From NCBI GenBank assembly GCA_050701115.1, contig JBOHER010000334.1:1-26267 (forward strand): a stretch of DNA of 26,267 bases. Direction: 5' to 3'. The translations under genes and the position numbers were made by a program. Positions 15,445 through 23,846 of this stretch are shown here, in pieces. Origin of the DNA: JBOHER01 sp050701115. GTDB taxonomy: Bacteria > Actinomycetota > Actinomycetes > Mycobacteriales > Pseudonocardiaceae. The notes under the pieces were generated by a model, which was given only the letters and a program-made list of their open reading frames with translations, searched no databases and was not told the origin of the DNA. Position 1 is the stretch's first letter. Every line of letters starts with the position of its first letter.

Positions 15445-16020
15445 CTACACCCAGTCGTCGCCGCAGGGCCAGGTCAGGAAGGCGTCGAGGTTCATCGGGG
15501 CCGGTATCGCCTCGCCGGGCTCGGGGGCGGTCGAGGCATAGCGGCCACGGTAGAACAGCAGCGGCCGGTCGCTACCGGTGTCGCCCAGCTCCAGCACCCG
15601 GCCCACCACGATGTAGTGGTCGCCCGCGTCGTGCACAGCCTCGATGGCGCAGTCCACCCAGGTGAGTGCGCCGTCGATCAGCGGGGCACCCGAGCCTGCC
15701 GGAGTCCAGTCAACCGAGGCGAACTTGTCCACCCCGCGTGAGCCGAACACCGTGCTCAACTCGCGCTGCCCGTCGCCGAGCACATTCACCGCGAAGCATC
15801 CCGCGGCCTCGATGACCGGCCACGCACGGGAGGACTTGCCGGGGCAGAACAACACCAGCGGGGGATCAAGGGACAGTGCGGCGAACGACTGGCAGGCGAA
15901 GCCGACCGGGCCATCCGGACCGTGACCGGTGACAACCGCGACCCCGGTGCCGAAATGCCCGAGCACCGTGCGGAACGCGGTCGCGTCGATCTTGGCCGGA
16001 ACCCTCGCCTGCGCCGTCAT
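15445..16020 (-). CDS. hsaB: Flavin reductase HsaB
   Basis: A 191-residue flavin reductase-like domain protein. ATG start 16020, with GGAGTGAGGG upstream on the minus strand. It begins MTAQARVPAKIDATAFRTVL, then shows GTGVAVVTGHGPDGPVG, FACQSFAALSLDPPLVLF and CPGKSSRAWP, the FMN-binding elements of the family. HsaB uses NADH to reduce flavin and supplies it to the oxygenase HsaA. It is the last gene of the minus-strand set hsaA-hsaD-hsaC-hsaB and lies 48 bases after hsaC. The order matches M. tuberculosis Rv3570c-Rv3567c. Confidence 0.93.
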   Translation of the reverse strand: MTAQARVPAKIDATAFRTVLGHFGTGVAVVTGHGPDGPVGFACQSFAALSLDPPLVLFCPGKSSRAWPVIEAAGCFAVNVLGDGQRELSTVFGSRGVDKFASVDWTPAGSGAPLIDGALTWVDCAIEAVHDAGDHYIVVGRVLELGDTGSDRPLLFYRGRYASTAPEPGEAIPAPMNLDAFLTWPCGDDWV

Positions 16021-16068
16021 CGCCGTGCCCTCACTCCACTTGGTTCGATTCCCGGCCCGCTGCGCTCC

Positions 16069-16974
16069 TCACTCGCCCTTGAAACCCACGCTGAAGTCGT
16101 GGCCCCACAAGCTGACCGCCGTGCTTTCCCGCGCGATCCAGGACTCGTCGTCCACCTGCCTGCCTTCACACCCGAACTCGACGTCGAACCCGCCGGGTGT
16201 CTTCATGTAGAAGGACAGCATCAAGTCGTTGACGTGCCTGCCCAGCGTGGCTGACATCGGCACACCACGCCGTTTGGCGCGGTCCAGGCACAGCCCGACG
16301 TCATCGGTCTCCTCCACCTCGACCATCAGATGCACGATCCCGCTGGACGTGGGCATCGGCAGGAAGGCGAGGCTGTGATGCCGCGGGTTGCAGCCGAAGA
16401 AGCGCAGCCAGGCGGGCGGGTCATTCTCGGTCCTGCCCACCGCCTGCGGCGGCAACTTCATCGAGTCCCGCAGCCGGAAGCCGAGTACATCGCGGTAGAA
16501 GCGCAGCGAAGCTTCGTCGTCGTGGGTGGACAGCACCACGTGGCCCAGTCCCTGCTCGCCGGTAACGAACGTGTGCCCGTACGGGCTGACCACCCTGCGG
16601 TGCTGCAGCGCTACCCCGTGGAACACCTCGAGCGTGTTGCCAGACGGATCGCTGAAGCTGATCAGCTCGTCCACCCTGCGGTCGGCGAGCTCCTCCGCGG
16701 CGCCTTCCTTGTACGGCACGCCGCCCGCGTCCAACCTCGCCCGGATCTCGTCCAGTTCGGCGGCATTGGCCACCTCCCAGCCCGCGGTCGCCAGCCGGTC
16801 CTTCTCCCCCGGGAAGATCACCAGCCGGGCAGGGAAGTCGTCCATCCGCAGGTACAACGCATTCGGGTCGGTGCCTTTACCCTCCACCATGCCGAGCACC
16901 TTGAGCCCGTACTCGCGCCACTTGTCCATGTCAGTGGCTTCGATGCGCAGATAAGCCAGCGAACGAATACCCAT
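16069..16974 (-). CDS. hsaC: Iron-dependent extradiol dioxygenase HsaC
   Basis: A 301-residue type I extradiol dioxygenase with two tandem vicinal-oxygen-chelate domains. GTG at 16977 is also in frame, but ATG at 16974 is chosen: it gives MGIRSLAYLRIEATD, shares one base with the hsaD stop, and places the iron ligands at His145 (GLGHVV), His215 (GIVHLMVE) and Glu266 (FDVEFG), the numbering known for the M. tuberculosis enzyme. His199/His200 near NPRHHSLAF and the C-terminal Tyr in SFYMKTPGGF are the second-sphere residues expected. HsaC splits the catechol ring of 3,4-DHSA by meta cleavage to give 4,9-DSHA. All key residues are present. Confidence 0.95.
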   Translation of the reverse strand: MGIRSLAYLRIEATDMDKWREYGLKVLGMVEGKGTDPNALYLRMDDFPARLVIFPGEKDRLATAGWEVANAAELDEIRARLDAGGVPYKEGAAEELADRRVDELISFSDPSGNTLEVFHGVALQHRRVVSPYGHTFVTGEQGLGHVVLSTHDDEASLRFYRDVLGFRLRDSMKLPPQAVGRTENDPPAWLRFFGCNPRHHSLAFLPMPTSSGIVHLMVEVEETDDVGLCLDRAKRRGVPMSATLGRHVNDLMLSFYMKTPGGFDVEFGCEGRQVDDESWIARESTAVSLWGHDFSVGFKGE

Positions 16975-17876
16975 CACGCATCACTTCCCTTGCAAGAACT
17001 CGAATCGGCCAGGAAGTCCATCGCGAGCCGGTTGAACTCGTCGAACTTCTCCAGCTGGGCCCAGTGACCGCAGCGCCCGAACACGTGCAACTGTGCGCGG
17101 GGAATCATCTTCAGCGCGACCAGCGCACCGTCCAGCGGATTGACCCGGTCCTCCCGTCCCCAGACCAGCAGCACCCGCTGCCGCAGCCGGTACGCCTCAC
17201 GCCACAACATGCCCTGTTCGAAGGAATCCGGCCGGGAGAACGACGCACCCATCGCGGCCATCGCCGCCAGCGACTCCGGCGCGCTCGCCGCGGCGAAGCG
17301 TTCCTCGACCAGTTCCGGTGTGATCAGCGACTGGTCGTAGACCATCACCCGCAGGAACGCCTCGAGCTTCTCCTTGCTCGGTCCGGGCGGAGCCGCGAAC
17401 TTCGCCAGGTTCTTGATCCCCTCGGTCGGGTCGGGCGAGAACACGTTGACGCTGAGCCCGCCCGGTCCCATCAGCACCAACCTGCCTGCGCGATCGGGGT
17501 AGTTCAGTGCGAAGCGCACCGCGGTCCCGCCACCGAGCGAATTGCCGATCAGGTGCACCCGACCGAGCCCGAGCGCATCGAGCAGCCCGGCCAGTGCGTC
17601 GGCACTGTGCGTGAAGTACTGCGGGTGCTCGGTCTGTTTATCGGAGCGGCCGAAACCCGGCTGATCGACGGCGATCACGTGGAATCGCTTGGCCAGCACC
17701 GGGATGTTGCGCCCGAAGTTGCTCCACGCCGACGCCCCCGGCCCGCCGCCGTGTAGCAGCACCACCGTCTCGTCGTGCTCGCCGCCCGACTCGTGGTAGT
17801 GCAGCCGCAGACCGGGCCGCGCCGCTATATAGCTACCGTCTGGATACCTACCCTCTGGGTACTTACCTTCAGCCAT
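16974..17876 (-). CDS. hsaD: Meta-cleavage product hydrolase HsaD
   Basis: A 300-residue alpha/beta-hydrolase. Start ATG 17876 has GGGGAA just upstream. The nucleophile elbow LIGNSLGGG puts Ser113, with Asp243 (VWGREDRVNP) and His271 (FGRCGHWAQLEK) completing the triad. LLHGGGPGASAWSNF is the oxyanion loop. HsaD cleaves the C-C bond of 4,9-DSHA to give HIP (DOHNAA) and 2-hydroxyhexa-2,4-dienoate. HIP is the substrate assigned to FadD3 at the left of this window. The N-terminus carries a short KYPEGRYPDGSY repeat-like stretch. It is one base coupled to hsaC and 9 bases after hsaA. Confidence 0.94.
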   Translation of the reverse strand: MAEGKYPEGRYPDGSYIAARPGLRLHYHESGGEHDETVVLLHGGGPGASAWSNFGRNIPVLAKRFHVIAVDQPGFGRSDKQTEHPQYFTHSADALAGLLDALGLGRVHLIGNSLGGGTAVRFALNYPDRAGRLVLMGPGGLSVNVFSPDPTEGIKNLAKFAAPPGPSKEKLEAFLRVMVYDQSLITPELVEERFAAASAPESLAAMAAMGASFSRPDSFEQGMLWREAYRLRQRVLLVWGREDRVNPLDGALVALKMIPRAQLHVFGRCGHWAQLEKFDEFNRLAMDFLADSSSCKGSDA

Positions 17877-17885
17877 CAGGTTCCC

Positions 17886-19097
17886 CTAAACCATCGAGTC
17901 CTGGACCGGCAGGCCGAATTCGCCGTTGCCGAACATCTTGTACGCGCGCTCGGGATCGTTGGCCGCGTGCACCCGGCCCGCATGCGCGTCGCGCCAGAAC
18001 CGCTGAATGGGGGTACCCGCCTGCAGTGCCCGCCCGCCGGAGTTCTCGAACATCCGGTCCACTGCGAAGATCGCGCGCTCGGTGCCCCGCACCTGGTCCC
18101 GCCTCACCCGCAGCCGCTTGGCGAACGGGATCTTCTCCCCGGCCTTCGCGTGTTCGTAGAGCTCATTGATGTTGGTGCTCAACTGCAGCCACGCGGCGTC
18201 GATCTCACTGGCCGCTTCGGCGATACGCACCTTGACGAAGGGGTCCTCTTTGGATGCTTCGCCCGCGTAGGCAGCACGGACACGGTTGCGCTGGTGCTCG
18301 ACGTGAGCGTCGTAGGCACCCTGCGCCATGCCGATGATCGGCGCGGTGATGGTGGTGGGGTGCACCGAGCCGAACGGCAGCTTGTACAGCGGGCTCGTGT
18401 TGACCTCCTGACCCGGCACCTTGCACTTGGACACCGGGATGAAGCTCAGCGCACGATGCGCCGGAACGAAGACGTCGTCCACGATGATGTCGTTGCTGCC
18501 GGTGCCGCGCAGACCGACGGTGTCCCACACGTCTTCGATCGTGTAGTCGCTGATCGGCAGCAGGTAGGTGCAGAAGTCCACCGGCTTGCCGCCGGCATCG
18601 AAGGCCGGGCCACCCAGCAGCACCCAGGTCGCGTGATCACAGCCGGAGGAGAAGCTCCACCGGCCGCTCAGCCGGTAGCCGCCTTCGACGATGGTGGACT
18701 TGCCCATCGGGGCATACGAGGACGAGATCCGGGTGTCGATGTCTTCGCCCCAGACCTCCTCCTGCGCCTTGGCGTCGAACAGCGCGACGTGCCAGGGATG
18801 CACGCCGAGGATCGAGGCCACCCAGCCGGTCGAACCGCACGCACTGGCGATCATCTTCACCGCGGTGTAGAAGCTCACCGGGTCAGCTTCGTATCCGCCG
18901 TAGCGCTTGGGCTGCAGCAGCGTGAAGAACCCGATCTCCTGCAGCGACTTGATCGATTCATCCGGGATTCGCCGGGCATCTTCAGTGTCCTGGGCCCGTT
19001 CGCGCAGCACCGGGAGTAACTCCTCGACCGCCGCGAGCACCTGCTGGGCGCCGTCCACACCGCTGGTTCGACCCTGCACCCAGGTCTCACTGCTCAT
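17886..19097 (-). CDS. hsaA: Flavin-dependent 3-HSA hydroxylase oxygenase component HsaA
   Basis: A 403-residue group D flavin monooxygenase with the acyl-CoA dehydrogenase fold. TTG at 19100 is in frame, but ATG at 19097 is preferred, with GAGGG upstream. Landmarks include LQPKRYGGYEADPVSFY, IASACGSTGWVASILGVHPWH and GRWSFSSGCDHATWV, with VWDTVGLRGTGSNDIIVDD and NSGGRALQAGTPIQRFWRDA near the C-terminus. HsaA uses reduced flavin from HsaB and oxygen to hydroxylate 3-HSA to the catechol 3,4-DHSA. It is the first gene of the minus-strand hsa operon, with a KstR-type site upstream (19174-19187) and TAGTCT as a -10 candidate at 19170-19175. The aminoglycan-like ends match the family well. Confidence 0.94.
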   Translation of the reverse strand: MSSETWVQGRTSGVDGAQQVLAAVEELLPVLRERAQDTEDARRIPDESIKSLQEIGFFTLLQPKRYGGYEADPVSFYTAVKMIASACGSTGWVASILGVHPWHVALFDAKAQEEVWGEDIDTRISSSYAPMGKSTIVEGGYRLSGRWSFSSGCDHATWVLLGGPAFDAGGKPVDFCTYLLPISDYTIEDVWDTVGLRGTGSNDIIVDDVFVPAHRALSFIPVSKCKVPGQEVNTSPLYKLPFGSVHPTTITAPIIGMAQGAYDAHVEHQRNRVRAAYAGEASKEDPFVKVRIAEAASEIDAAWLQLSTNINELYEHAKAGEKIPFAKRLRVRRDQVRGTERAIFAVDRMFENSGGRALQAGTPIQRFWRDAHAGRVHAANDPERAYKMFGNGEFGLPVQDSMV

Positions 19098-19172
19098 CAA
19101 TGCCCTCGTTCCTTAGCGTGTCAACCCTGTGCGACAGCCGTTTCCGGTGCCGCCCGCACTCTGTGAACTAGA

Positions 19173-20807
19173 CTAGAACATGTTCTCGTTTTTGTCGATG
19201 GCGGATGGTGCAGGCGCGCTGTTCGCAGCAGTATTTCCTGCCCTTCGACCGGAGAAAACGCAGTCAGCGAGCGAGAGCCCACTGACATAGGAGTGAGAAC
19301 AGATACCCACGGCGGACCGGCCTGCCGCATACAGCCCAGGCAAAGGCGACCCGTCGGTCGCCCGCACCGCGCCGGTCACCTCGTCAACGACAAGGCCACC
19401 CAAGGTGAGCATCGGACACGGGTAGCCGAGGTTGGGCCGGACCGAAATGTCGATCAAGGAGTACGGCGGGCGCACCAGCGGCCGCACGAACTCGGCAGGC
19501 TTCCCGACCGGGTCCGCCGTCCCCGCATCGGCCGCCGCGTTGTGATCGCCAACCGTGGCCGCCAGACCCGCTGGATCGACGCCTGCCTTGCCTGCGACCG
19601 CAACCAGGCTCCGGCCCCGCACCCGGCCCCGCAGCAGCAAGAACCAGGCCTGCAGTAGCTGGAACCATTGGGCCTGCCCCGGCAATCGCCGTTTCGCTTC
19701 GGTCACGATCGCGTCATCGACCAGCAGCCAGCCCTTGCCGCCGTGCCGCGAGATCAACGCCTCGCCGATGGCTGCCCCGTAGCGCGATTCATCGATGACC
19801 CGCCGACCCGCGGAATCGACGATCACCCCGCCCAGGAAGGCGCTGGGCGGCGTGATGAATCGCCACGCCGAGATCCGGTCCAGCTTCGCGGTCGCGCCGC
19901 CCGCCGCGACGCCCATGCTGATGCCCGAGCCGTCGTCCCCGGCCGTACCGAGGGCAAGTCCACCCCGATACGCCGGCGCGTGTGCACGCACCATCTCCTT
20001 GTTCGCGATGAATCCCCCCGCGGCGAGCACGACGCCCCGGCGCGCGGTCAAGGTCATGGGCTGGGCGTAGCGGCGCTCCAGTGCGACCGCGCGCCGTTCC
20101 AGCGTCTTGCGCAACGCGGGAATGTAGAGACCGGGTTTGGCCGCGTACCGGGCCAGCATCCGGTGGGCTCCGCGCACCCACCAGGGCGCCTCCCGCAGGC
20201 TGCGCACCTCGACGCCAGTCACCCGCCCAGCGGAATCAGTCACCAGCGTGGTCGCCATTGTCTGATCGAGTACCCGCACGCCTGCGGCACGCGCCGCCTC
20301 GGCGAGCCGCATGAACAGCACCTTGCCCGAAGTGCCCCGACCCTTGGCCCGGTGTCCCCTCGGCGCGGGTTTGGCCACCTCGCGGAAACGGCCTGCCGAC
20401 TCACTGCCGGAGTAGTACAAGTAGAACTTGTTATTGGGATAGGAGGTCTTATCCGGGCACAGACTGCCCTGGAAAGGCACTCCCTTGTCCTCGAGCCAGC
20501 CGATCATCGCGGCGCTGTCCTCGCAGAAGGCACGCAAGGTGGCATCGGACACGGCATCGGCGACCTCTAGACGCAGGTAGGCGTACATCTCCTCCGGCGA
20601 GTCGGCGACACCCGCGGCACGCTGCTGTTCCGTGCCCCCGCCCGCATACACGACGCCACCGCTGATCGCGCTCGCGCCACCTCCGGAAAACCGGTCTACG
20701 ACGAGCACCTCCGCCCCCGCACCGGCCGCTTCGATGGCCGCGCAGGCCCCGGCCGCGCCGAAGCCGACTACGAGCACGTCGACGGCATCTGTCCGAACGT
20801 TTCGCAT
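19173..20807 (-). CDS. FAD-dependent dehydrogenase, KstD / fumarate-reductase-like, substrate unknown
   Basis: A 544-residue flavoprotein. It starts MRNVRTDAVDVLVVGFGAAG, with the dinucleotide fold GFGAAG at residues 15-20, then LVVDRFSGGGASAISGGVVY. A C-terminal FAD segment PGLYAAGRSAVGICSHSYVSG ends near Tyr507. In authentic KstD a Tyr-x3-Gly (YxGPG) supplies active-site Tyr and Gly; here the aligned stretch is SYVSGLSL, so the Gly is displaced. It may act on another enone or as a steroid reductase. The ribosome binding site is weak (AGGGTAGCGG). Start 20807 is divergent from kstD, with a KstR-like site in between. The last codons encode part of the hsaA operator. Confidence 0.82.
   Translation of the reverse strand: MRNVRTDAVDVLVVGFGAAGACAAIEAAGAGAEVLVVDRFSGGGASAISGGVVYAGGGTEQQRAAGVADSPEEMYAYLRLEVADAVSDATLRAFCEDSAAMIGWLEDKGVPFQGSLCPDKTSYPNNKFYLYYSGSESAGRFREVAKPAPRGHRAKGRGTSGKVLFMRLAEAARAAGVRVLDQTMATTLVTDSAGRVTGVEVRSLREAPWWVRGAHRMLARYAAKPGLYIPALRKTLERRAVALERRYAQPMTLTARRGVVLAAGGFIANKEMVRAHAPAYRGGLALGTAGDDGSGISMGVAAGGATAKLDRISAWRFITPPSAFLGGVIVDSAGRRVIDESRYGAAIGEALISRHGGKGWLLVDDAIVTEAKRRLPGQAQWFQLLQAWFLLLRGRVRGRSLVAVAGKAGVDPAGLAATVGDHNAAADAGTADPVGKPAEFVRPLVRPPYSLIDISVRPNLGYPCPMLTLGGLVVDEVTGAVRATDGSPLPGLYAAGRSAVGICSHSYVSGLSLADCVFSGRRAGNTAANSAPAPSAIDKNENMF
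19174..19187. promoter_or_regulatory. KstR-type operator for the hsaADCB operon
   Basis: TAGAACATGTTCTC matches the KstR palindrome TnnAACnnGTTnnA at all but the final base, and its core AGAACATGTTCT is a perfect 12-base palindrome. It lies 76 bases upstream of the hsaA ATG, beside a minus-strand -10 candidate (TAGTCT). It overlaps the last codons and stop of the adjoining flavoprotein gene. KstR is the TetR-family repressor of sterol catabolism released by a steroid CoA ester. Confidence 0.8.
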
Positions 20808-20823
20808 ACCGCTACCCTAGAAC

Positions 20824-20837
20824 TGCAACACGTTCTC
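20824..20837. promoter_or_regulatory. KstR-like operator near the divergent flavoprotein start
   Basis: TGCAACACGTTCTC fits TnnAACnnGTTnnA except for the last base. It lies 17 bases upstream of the minus-strand flavoprotein ATG, overlapping its expected promoter (TAGGGT as a possible -10). This is one of two KstR-type sites in the 148-base divergent region. Confidence 0.6.
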
Positions 20838-20903
20838 GTCTATGGTTGCCAGGAAGACGGGGGGTGGCCCGTTGAGGCGTTCGGAGCCTGGCACGCCGGG
20901 TCC

Positions 20904-20917
20904 TATAACTTGTTTCA
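20904..20917. promoter_or_regulatory. KstR-type operator for the kstD-kshA-kshB operon
   Basis: TATAACTTGTTTCA matches TnnAACnnGTTnnA at every defined base. It lies 39 bases upstream of the kstD ATG at 20956 and overlaps TATAAC, a -10-like hexamer. Its position supports the 20956 start: an upstream in-frame start at 20842 would place the operator inside coding sequence. Confidence 0.78.
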
Positions 20918-20955
20918 AGATCGCATGTGGTGGGCACGCGGCAAGCGGAGGTGTC

Positions 20956-22656
20956 ATGACAGGCCAGGCAGACGGTGGCGGCCATGCCCCGGCCCAGGAG
21001 TTCGACGTCATCGTCGTCGGCAGCGGCGCGGCGGGTATGACCGCCGCGCTTGCCGCGGCGCATAACGGCGTGTCCGTGGTGGTCGTGGAGAAGGCGGCCA
21101 AGTTCGGTGGGTCGACCGCGCGTTCCGGTGGCGGGGTGTGGGTTCCCGGCAACGAGGCGCTCCGCGCGGCGGGTATCACCGACTCCCCCGAAGCCGCCCG
21201 CGCCTACCTCGACCACATCATCGGCGGTCACGTGGCACCCGAACGAATCGCGACCTACCTGGAGCGTGGGCCGGAAGTGATCTCCTTCCTGCAGCGAACC
21301 ACCCCGCTCAAGCTGCAATGGGTGCCGAACTACTCCGACTACTACCCCGAGGCGCCGGGAGGACGCGCGCACGGCCGTTCGGTAGAGCCGCGCCCGTTCA
21401 ACGGCAAACTGCTCGGCGAGGAACTGGCCAACCTGGAACCGGATTACGGCAAGGCACCACTGAACGTGGTGGTCACCCAGGCCGACTACCGCTGGCTGAA
21501 CCTGCTGGCCCGGCACCCTCGGGGACCGGTGCGGGTGCTGCGGGTGGGTACTCGGTGGCTGCGAGCCAAGCTGCTGGGGCAGCGCCTGCTCGGCAGGGGC
21601 CAGGCACTCGCGGCCGCGATGCGGGTCGGGCTGCAGCGTGCTGGGGTGCCGGTCTGGCTGGACACGCCGCTGGTCGAAGTGCACGAGGACGGCGGCAGGG
21701 TCACCGGTGTGGTCGTGCGCCGCGACGGTGTTGAGCAGACCTTGACCGCGCGCCGCGGGGTGGTACTCGCTTCCGGCGGGTTCGAGCACAACGAGACAAT
21801 GCGCAAGCAGTACCAGCGCGAACCGATCGGTACCGAATGGACGGTCGGCGCGAAGGCCAACACCGGCGACGGCATCCGCGCGAGCCAGGCGCTCGGCGCC
21901 GCGGTGGATTTCATGGACGACGCCTGGTGGGGTCCGTCGATCCCGCTGACCGGCGGCCCGTGGTTCTGCCTCGCCGAGCGGTCCCTGCCCGGCAGCATCA
22001 TGGTCAACGACCGGGCGGAACGGTTCGTCAACGAATCCGCACCCTACGTCGAGGCCACCCACGCCATGTACGGCGGCGAGCACGGCCAGGGCGACGGACC
22101 GGGCGAGAACATCCCCACCTGGATCATCTTCGACCAGCGCTACCGCAACCGGTACATGTTCGCCGGCGTCGGCCCGCGCCGGCAGTTGCCCGGCCGCTGG
22201 TACAAGGCAGGTGTGGTGCAGGCAGCCAAGACGATCAGCGAACTCGCCGAGCGCATCGAGATCCCGGCCGACAAGCTCGCCGCCACGGTGGAACGGTTCA
22301 ATGTCTGCGCGCGCATTGGCCGCGACCAGGACTTCGGCCGTGGGGAGAGCAAGTACGACCACTACTACGGCGACCCCCGCAACCGGCCGAACCCGAGCCT
22401 CGGCCCACTCGAGGTGGCGCCGTTCTACGCGGTGCGGATGGTGCCCGGCGACCTGGGCACCAAGGGCGGATTGCGCACCGATGCCCGCGGACGGGTGCTC
22501 CGCGAGGACGGTTCCGAGATCGCCGGGCTCTACGCGGCGGGAAACGCCAGTGCACCCGTCATGGGACACACCTATGCGGGCCCAGGGGCGACAATCGGAC
22601 CGGCGATGGTGTTCGGCTACCTGGCCATCGAAGACATCACGGGAGGAATCGCATGA
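20956..22656 (+). CDS. kstD: 3-ketosteroid delta1-dehydrogenase KstD
   Basis: A 566-residue FAD-dependent dehydrogenase. The frame is open from 20842, but ATG at 20956 is chosen because GGAGG lies at 20947-20951 and a KstR-type operator sits between. The FAD fold is VIVVGSGAAGMTAALAA, followed by FGGSTARSGGGVWVPGN. Expected KstD active-site residues are visible by alignment: Tyr129/130 in NYSDYYPE, Tyr364 in NESAPYVE, and Tyr540 with Gly544 in HTYAGPGATIGPAM, corresponding to Tyr119, Tyr318, Tyr487 and Gly491 of Rhodococcus KstD1. The enzyme inserts the C1-C2 double bond in ring A, making the 1,4-dien-3-one needed with KshAB for ring B opening. The stop overlaps kshA by ATGA. Confidence 0.93.
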   Translation: MTGQADGGGHAPAQEFDVIVVGSGAAGMTAALAAAHNGVSVVVVEKAAKFGGSTARSGGGVWVPGNEALRAAGITDSPEAARAYLDHIIGGHVAPERIATYLERGPEVISFLQRTTPLKLQWVPNYSDYYPEAPGGRAHGRSVEPRPFNGKLLGEELANLEPDYGKAPLNVVVTQADYRWLNLLARHPRGPVRVLRVGTRWLRAKLLGQRLLGRGQALAAAMRVGLQRAGVPVWLDTPLVEVHEDGGRVTGVVVRRDGVEQTLTARRGVVLASGGFEHNETMRKQYQREPIGTEWTVGAKANTGDGIRASQALGAAVDFMDDAWWGPSIPLTGGPWFCLAERSLPGSIMVNDRAERFVNESAPYVEATHAMYGGEHGQGDGPGENIPTWIIFDQRYRNRYMFAGVGPRRQLPGRWYKAGVVQAAKTISELAERIEIPADKLAATVERFNVCARIGRDQDFGRGESKYDHYYGDPRNRPNPSLGPLEVAPFYAVRMVPGDLGTKGGLRTDARGRVLREDGSEIAGLYAAGNASAPVMGHTYAGPGATIGPAMVFGYLAIEDITGGIA

Positions 22657-23843
22657 GGACTGCTGGCAGGTCCGAACCATCGGCTGAGCGTTCCGGAGCC
22701 GAGACGGGCGTTCGCACTATCGACGTCGGCGCGGTCCCAACCCGGTTCGCCCGCGGCTGGCACTGCCTTGGCCTTGTCGATCAGTTCAAGGACTCACAAC
22801 CGCACGCCATCAACTCCTTCGGCACCAAACTGGTCGTGTTCCAAGGCGAGGACGGCAAGCTCAACGTGCTCGACGGCTACTGCAGGCACATGGGTGGCGA
22901 CCTGACGCAGGGCACGGTCAAGGGCAACGAGATCGCCTGCCCGTTCCATGACTGGCGCTGGGGTGGCGACGGTAAGTGCAAGTCGATCCCTTACGCCAAG
23001 CGGGTTCCGCTGCGGGCGCGCACCAAGTCGTGGATCACCATGGAGGAGAACAAGCAGCTGTTCGTGTGGAACGACCCGCAGGGCAGGCCGCCGGCCGATG
23101 AGGTGGCGATCCCGCGCATCGAAGGTGTGTTCAGCGACGAGTGGAGCAACTGGACCTGGGACTCGGTGCTGATCGAGGGATCCAACTGCCGTGAGATCGT
23201 GGACAACGTCGTCGACATGGCGCATTTCTTCTACATCCACTTCGCGTTCCCGACCTACTTCAAGAATGTCTTCGAGGGTCACATCGCTTCGCAGTACCTC
23301 AACACCAAGGGCAGGCCCGATGTCGGCATGGCGTCCAACTATGGTGGTGAAGAGAACCTGCTGCGTTCCGAGGCGCACTACTACGGCCCCTCATACATGA
23401 TCAACTACCTGCACAACACGTTCAAGGGCTTCGAGGTCGAGAACGTGCTGATCAACTGTCACTACCCGGTCACCCAGGACTCGTTCGTGCTGCAGTGGGG
23501 CGTGATGGTCAAGAAGCTGCCCGGCGTGGACGACGAGCAGGCCGACAAGATCGCGGGCAAGTTCGCCAAGAGCATCGGCGTCGGATTCATGCAGGACGTG
23601 GAGATCTGGAAGAACAAGTCGCGCATCGACAACCCGTTGCTGTGCGAGGAGGACGGCCCGGTCTACCAACTGCGGCGCTGGTACGAACAGTTCTATGTGG
23701 ACGTCGAGGACGTCAGCGAGGACAAGACCCAGCGATTCGAGTTCGAAGTGGACACCACTCGGGCGAACGAGGCGTGGGAGGCCGAGGTCGCCGAGAACCT
23801 CGCGCGCAGGCAAGAAGAGTCCGCTCAGGAAGCAGGAGTTTGA
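22653..23843 (+). CDS. kshA: 3-ketosteroid 9-alpha-hydroxylase oxygenase KshA
   Basis: A 396-residue Rieske oxygenase. ATG 22653 overlaps the kstD stop, with GGGAGG at 22641-22646. The frame is open much further upstream, but that part is the out-of-frame kstD. The Rieske centre is Cys77-x-His79 and Cys96-x2-His99 (YCRHMGG and ACPFHDW). The mononuclear iron site is Asp188, His191 and His196 in NVVDMAHFFYIHF. These positions are each 10 higher than in M. tuberculosis KshA. KshA hydroxylates C9, which with KstD causes spontaneous ring B opening and ring A aromatisation to 3-HSA. Its electrons come from KshB, encoded two genes downstream. Confidence 0.95.
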   Translation: MRTAGRSEPSAERSGAETGVRTIDVGAVPTRFARGWHCLGLVDQFKDSQPHAINSFGTKLVVFQGEDGKLNVLDGYCRHMGGDLTQGTVKGNEIACPFHDWRWGGDGKCKSIPYAKRVPLRARTKSWITMEENKQLFVWNDPQGRPPADEVAIPRIEGVFSDEWSNWTWDSVLIEGSNCREIVDNVVDMAHFFYIHFAFPTYFKNVFEGHIASQYLNTKGRPDVGMASNYGGEENLLRSEAHYYGPSYMINYLHNTFKGFEVENVLINCHYPVTQDSFVLQWGVMVKKLPGVDDEQADKIAGKFAKSIGVGFMQDVEIWKNKSRIDNPLLCEEDGPVYQLRRWYEQFYVDVEDVSEDKTQRFEFEVDTTRANEAWEAEVAENLARRQEESAQEAGV

Positions 23844-23846
23844 GTC

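Noticed and set aside
17775..19019. Plus-strand open frame opposite hsaA (414 residues)
   Set aside because: It is the complementary-strand shadow of hsaA; composition is rich in Arg/His/Val as expected from antisense and no motif is seen.
20842..20955. Longer KstD from the in-frame start at 20842
   Set aside because: It would place a perfect KstR-type operator inside coding sequence; ATG at 20956 has a strong GGAGG and the expected N-terminus.
20812..22680. Minus-strand open frame opposite kstD (622 residues)
   Set aside because: Shadow of the confirmed KstD gene without domain features.
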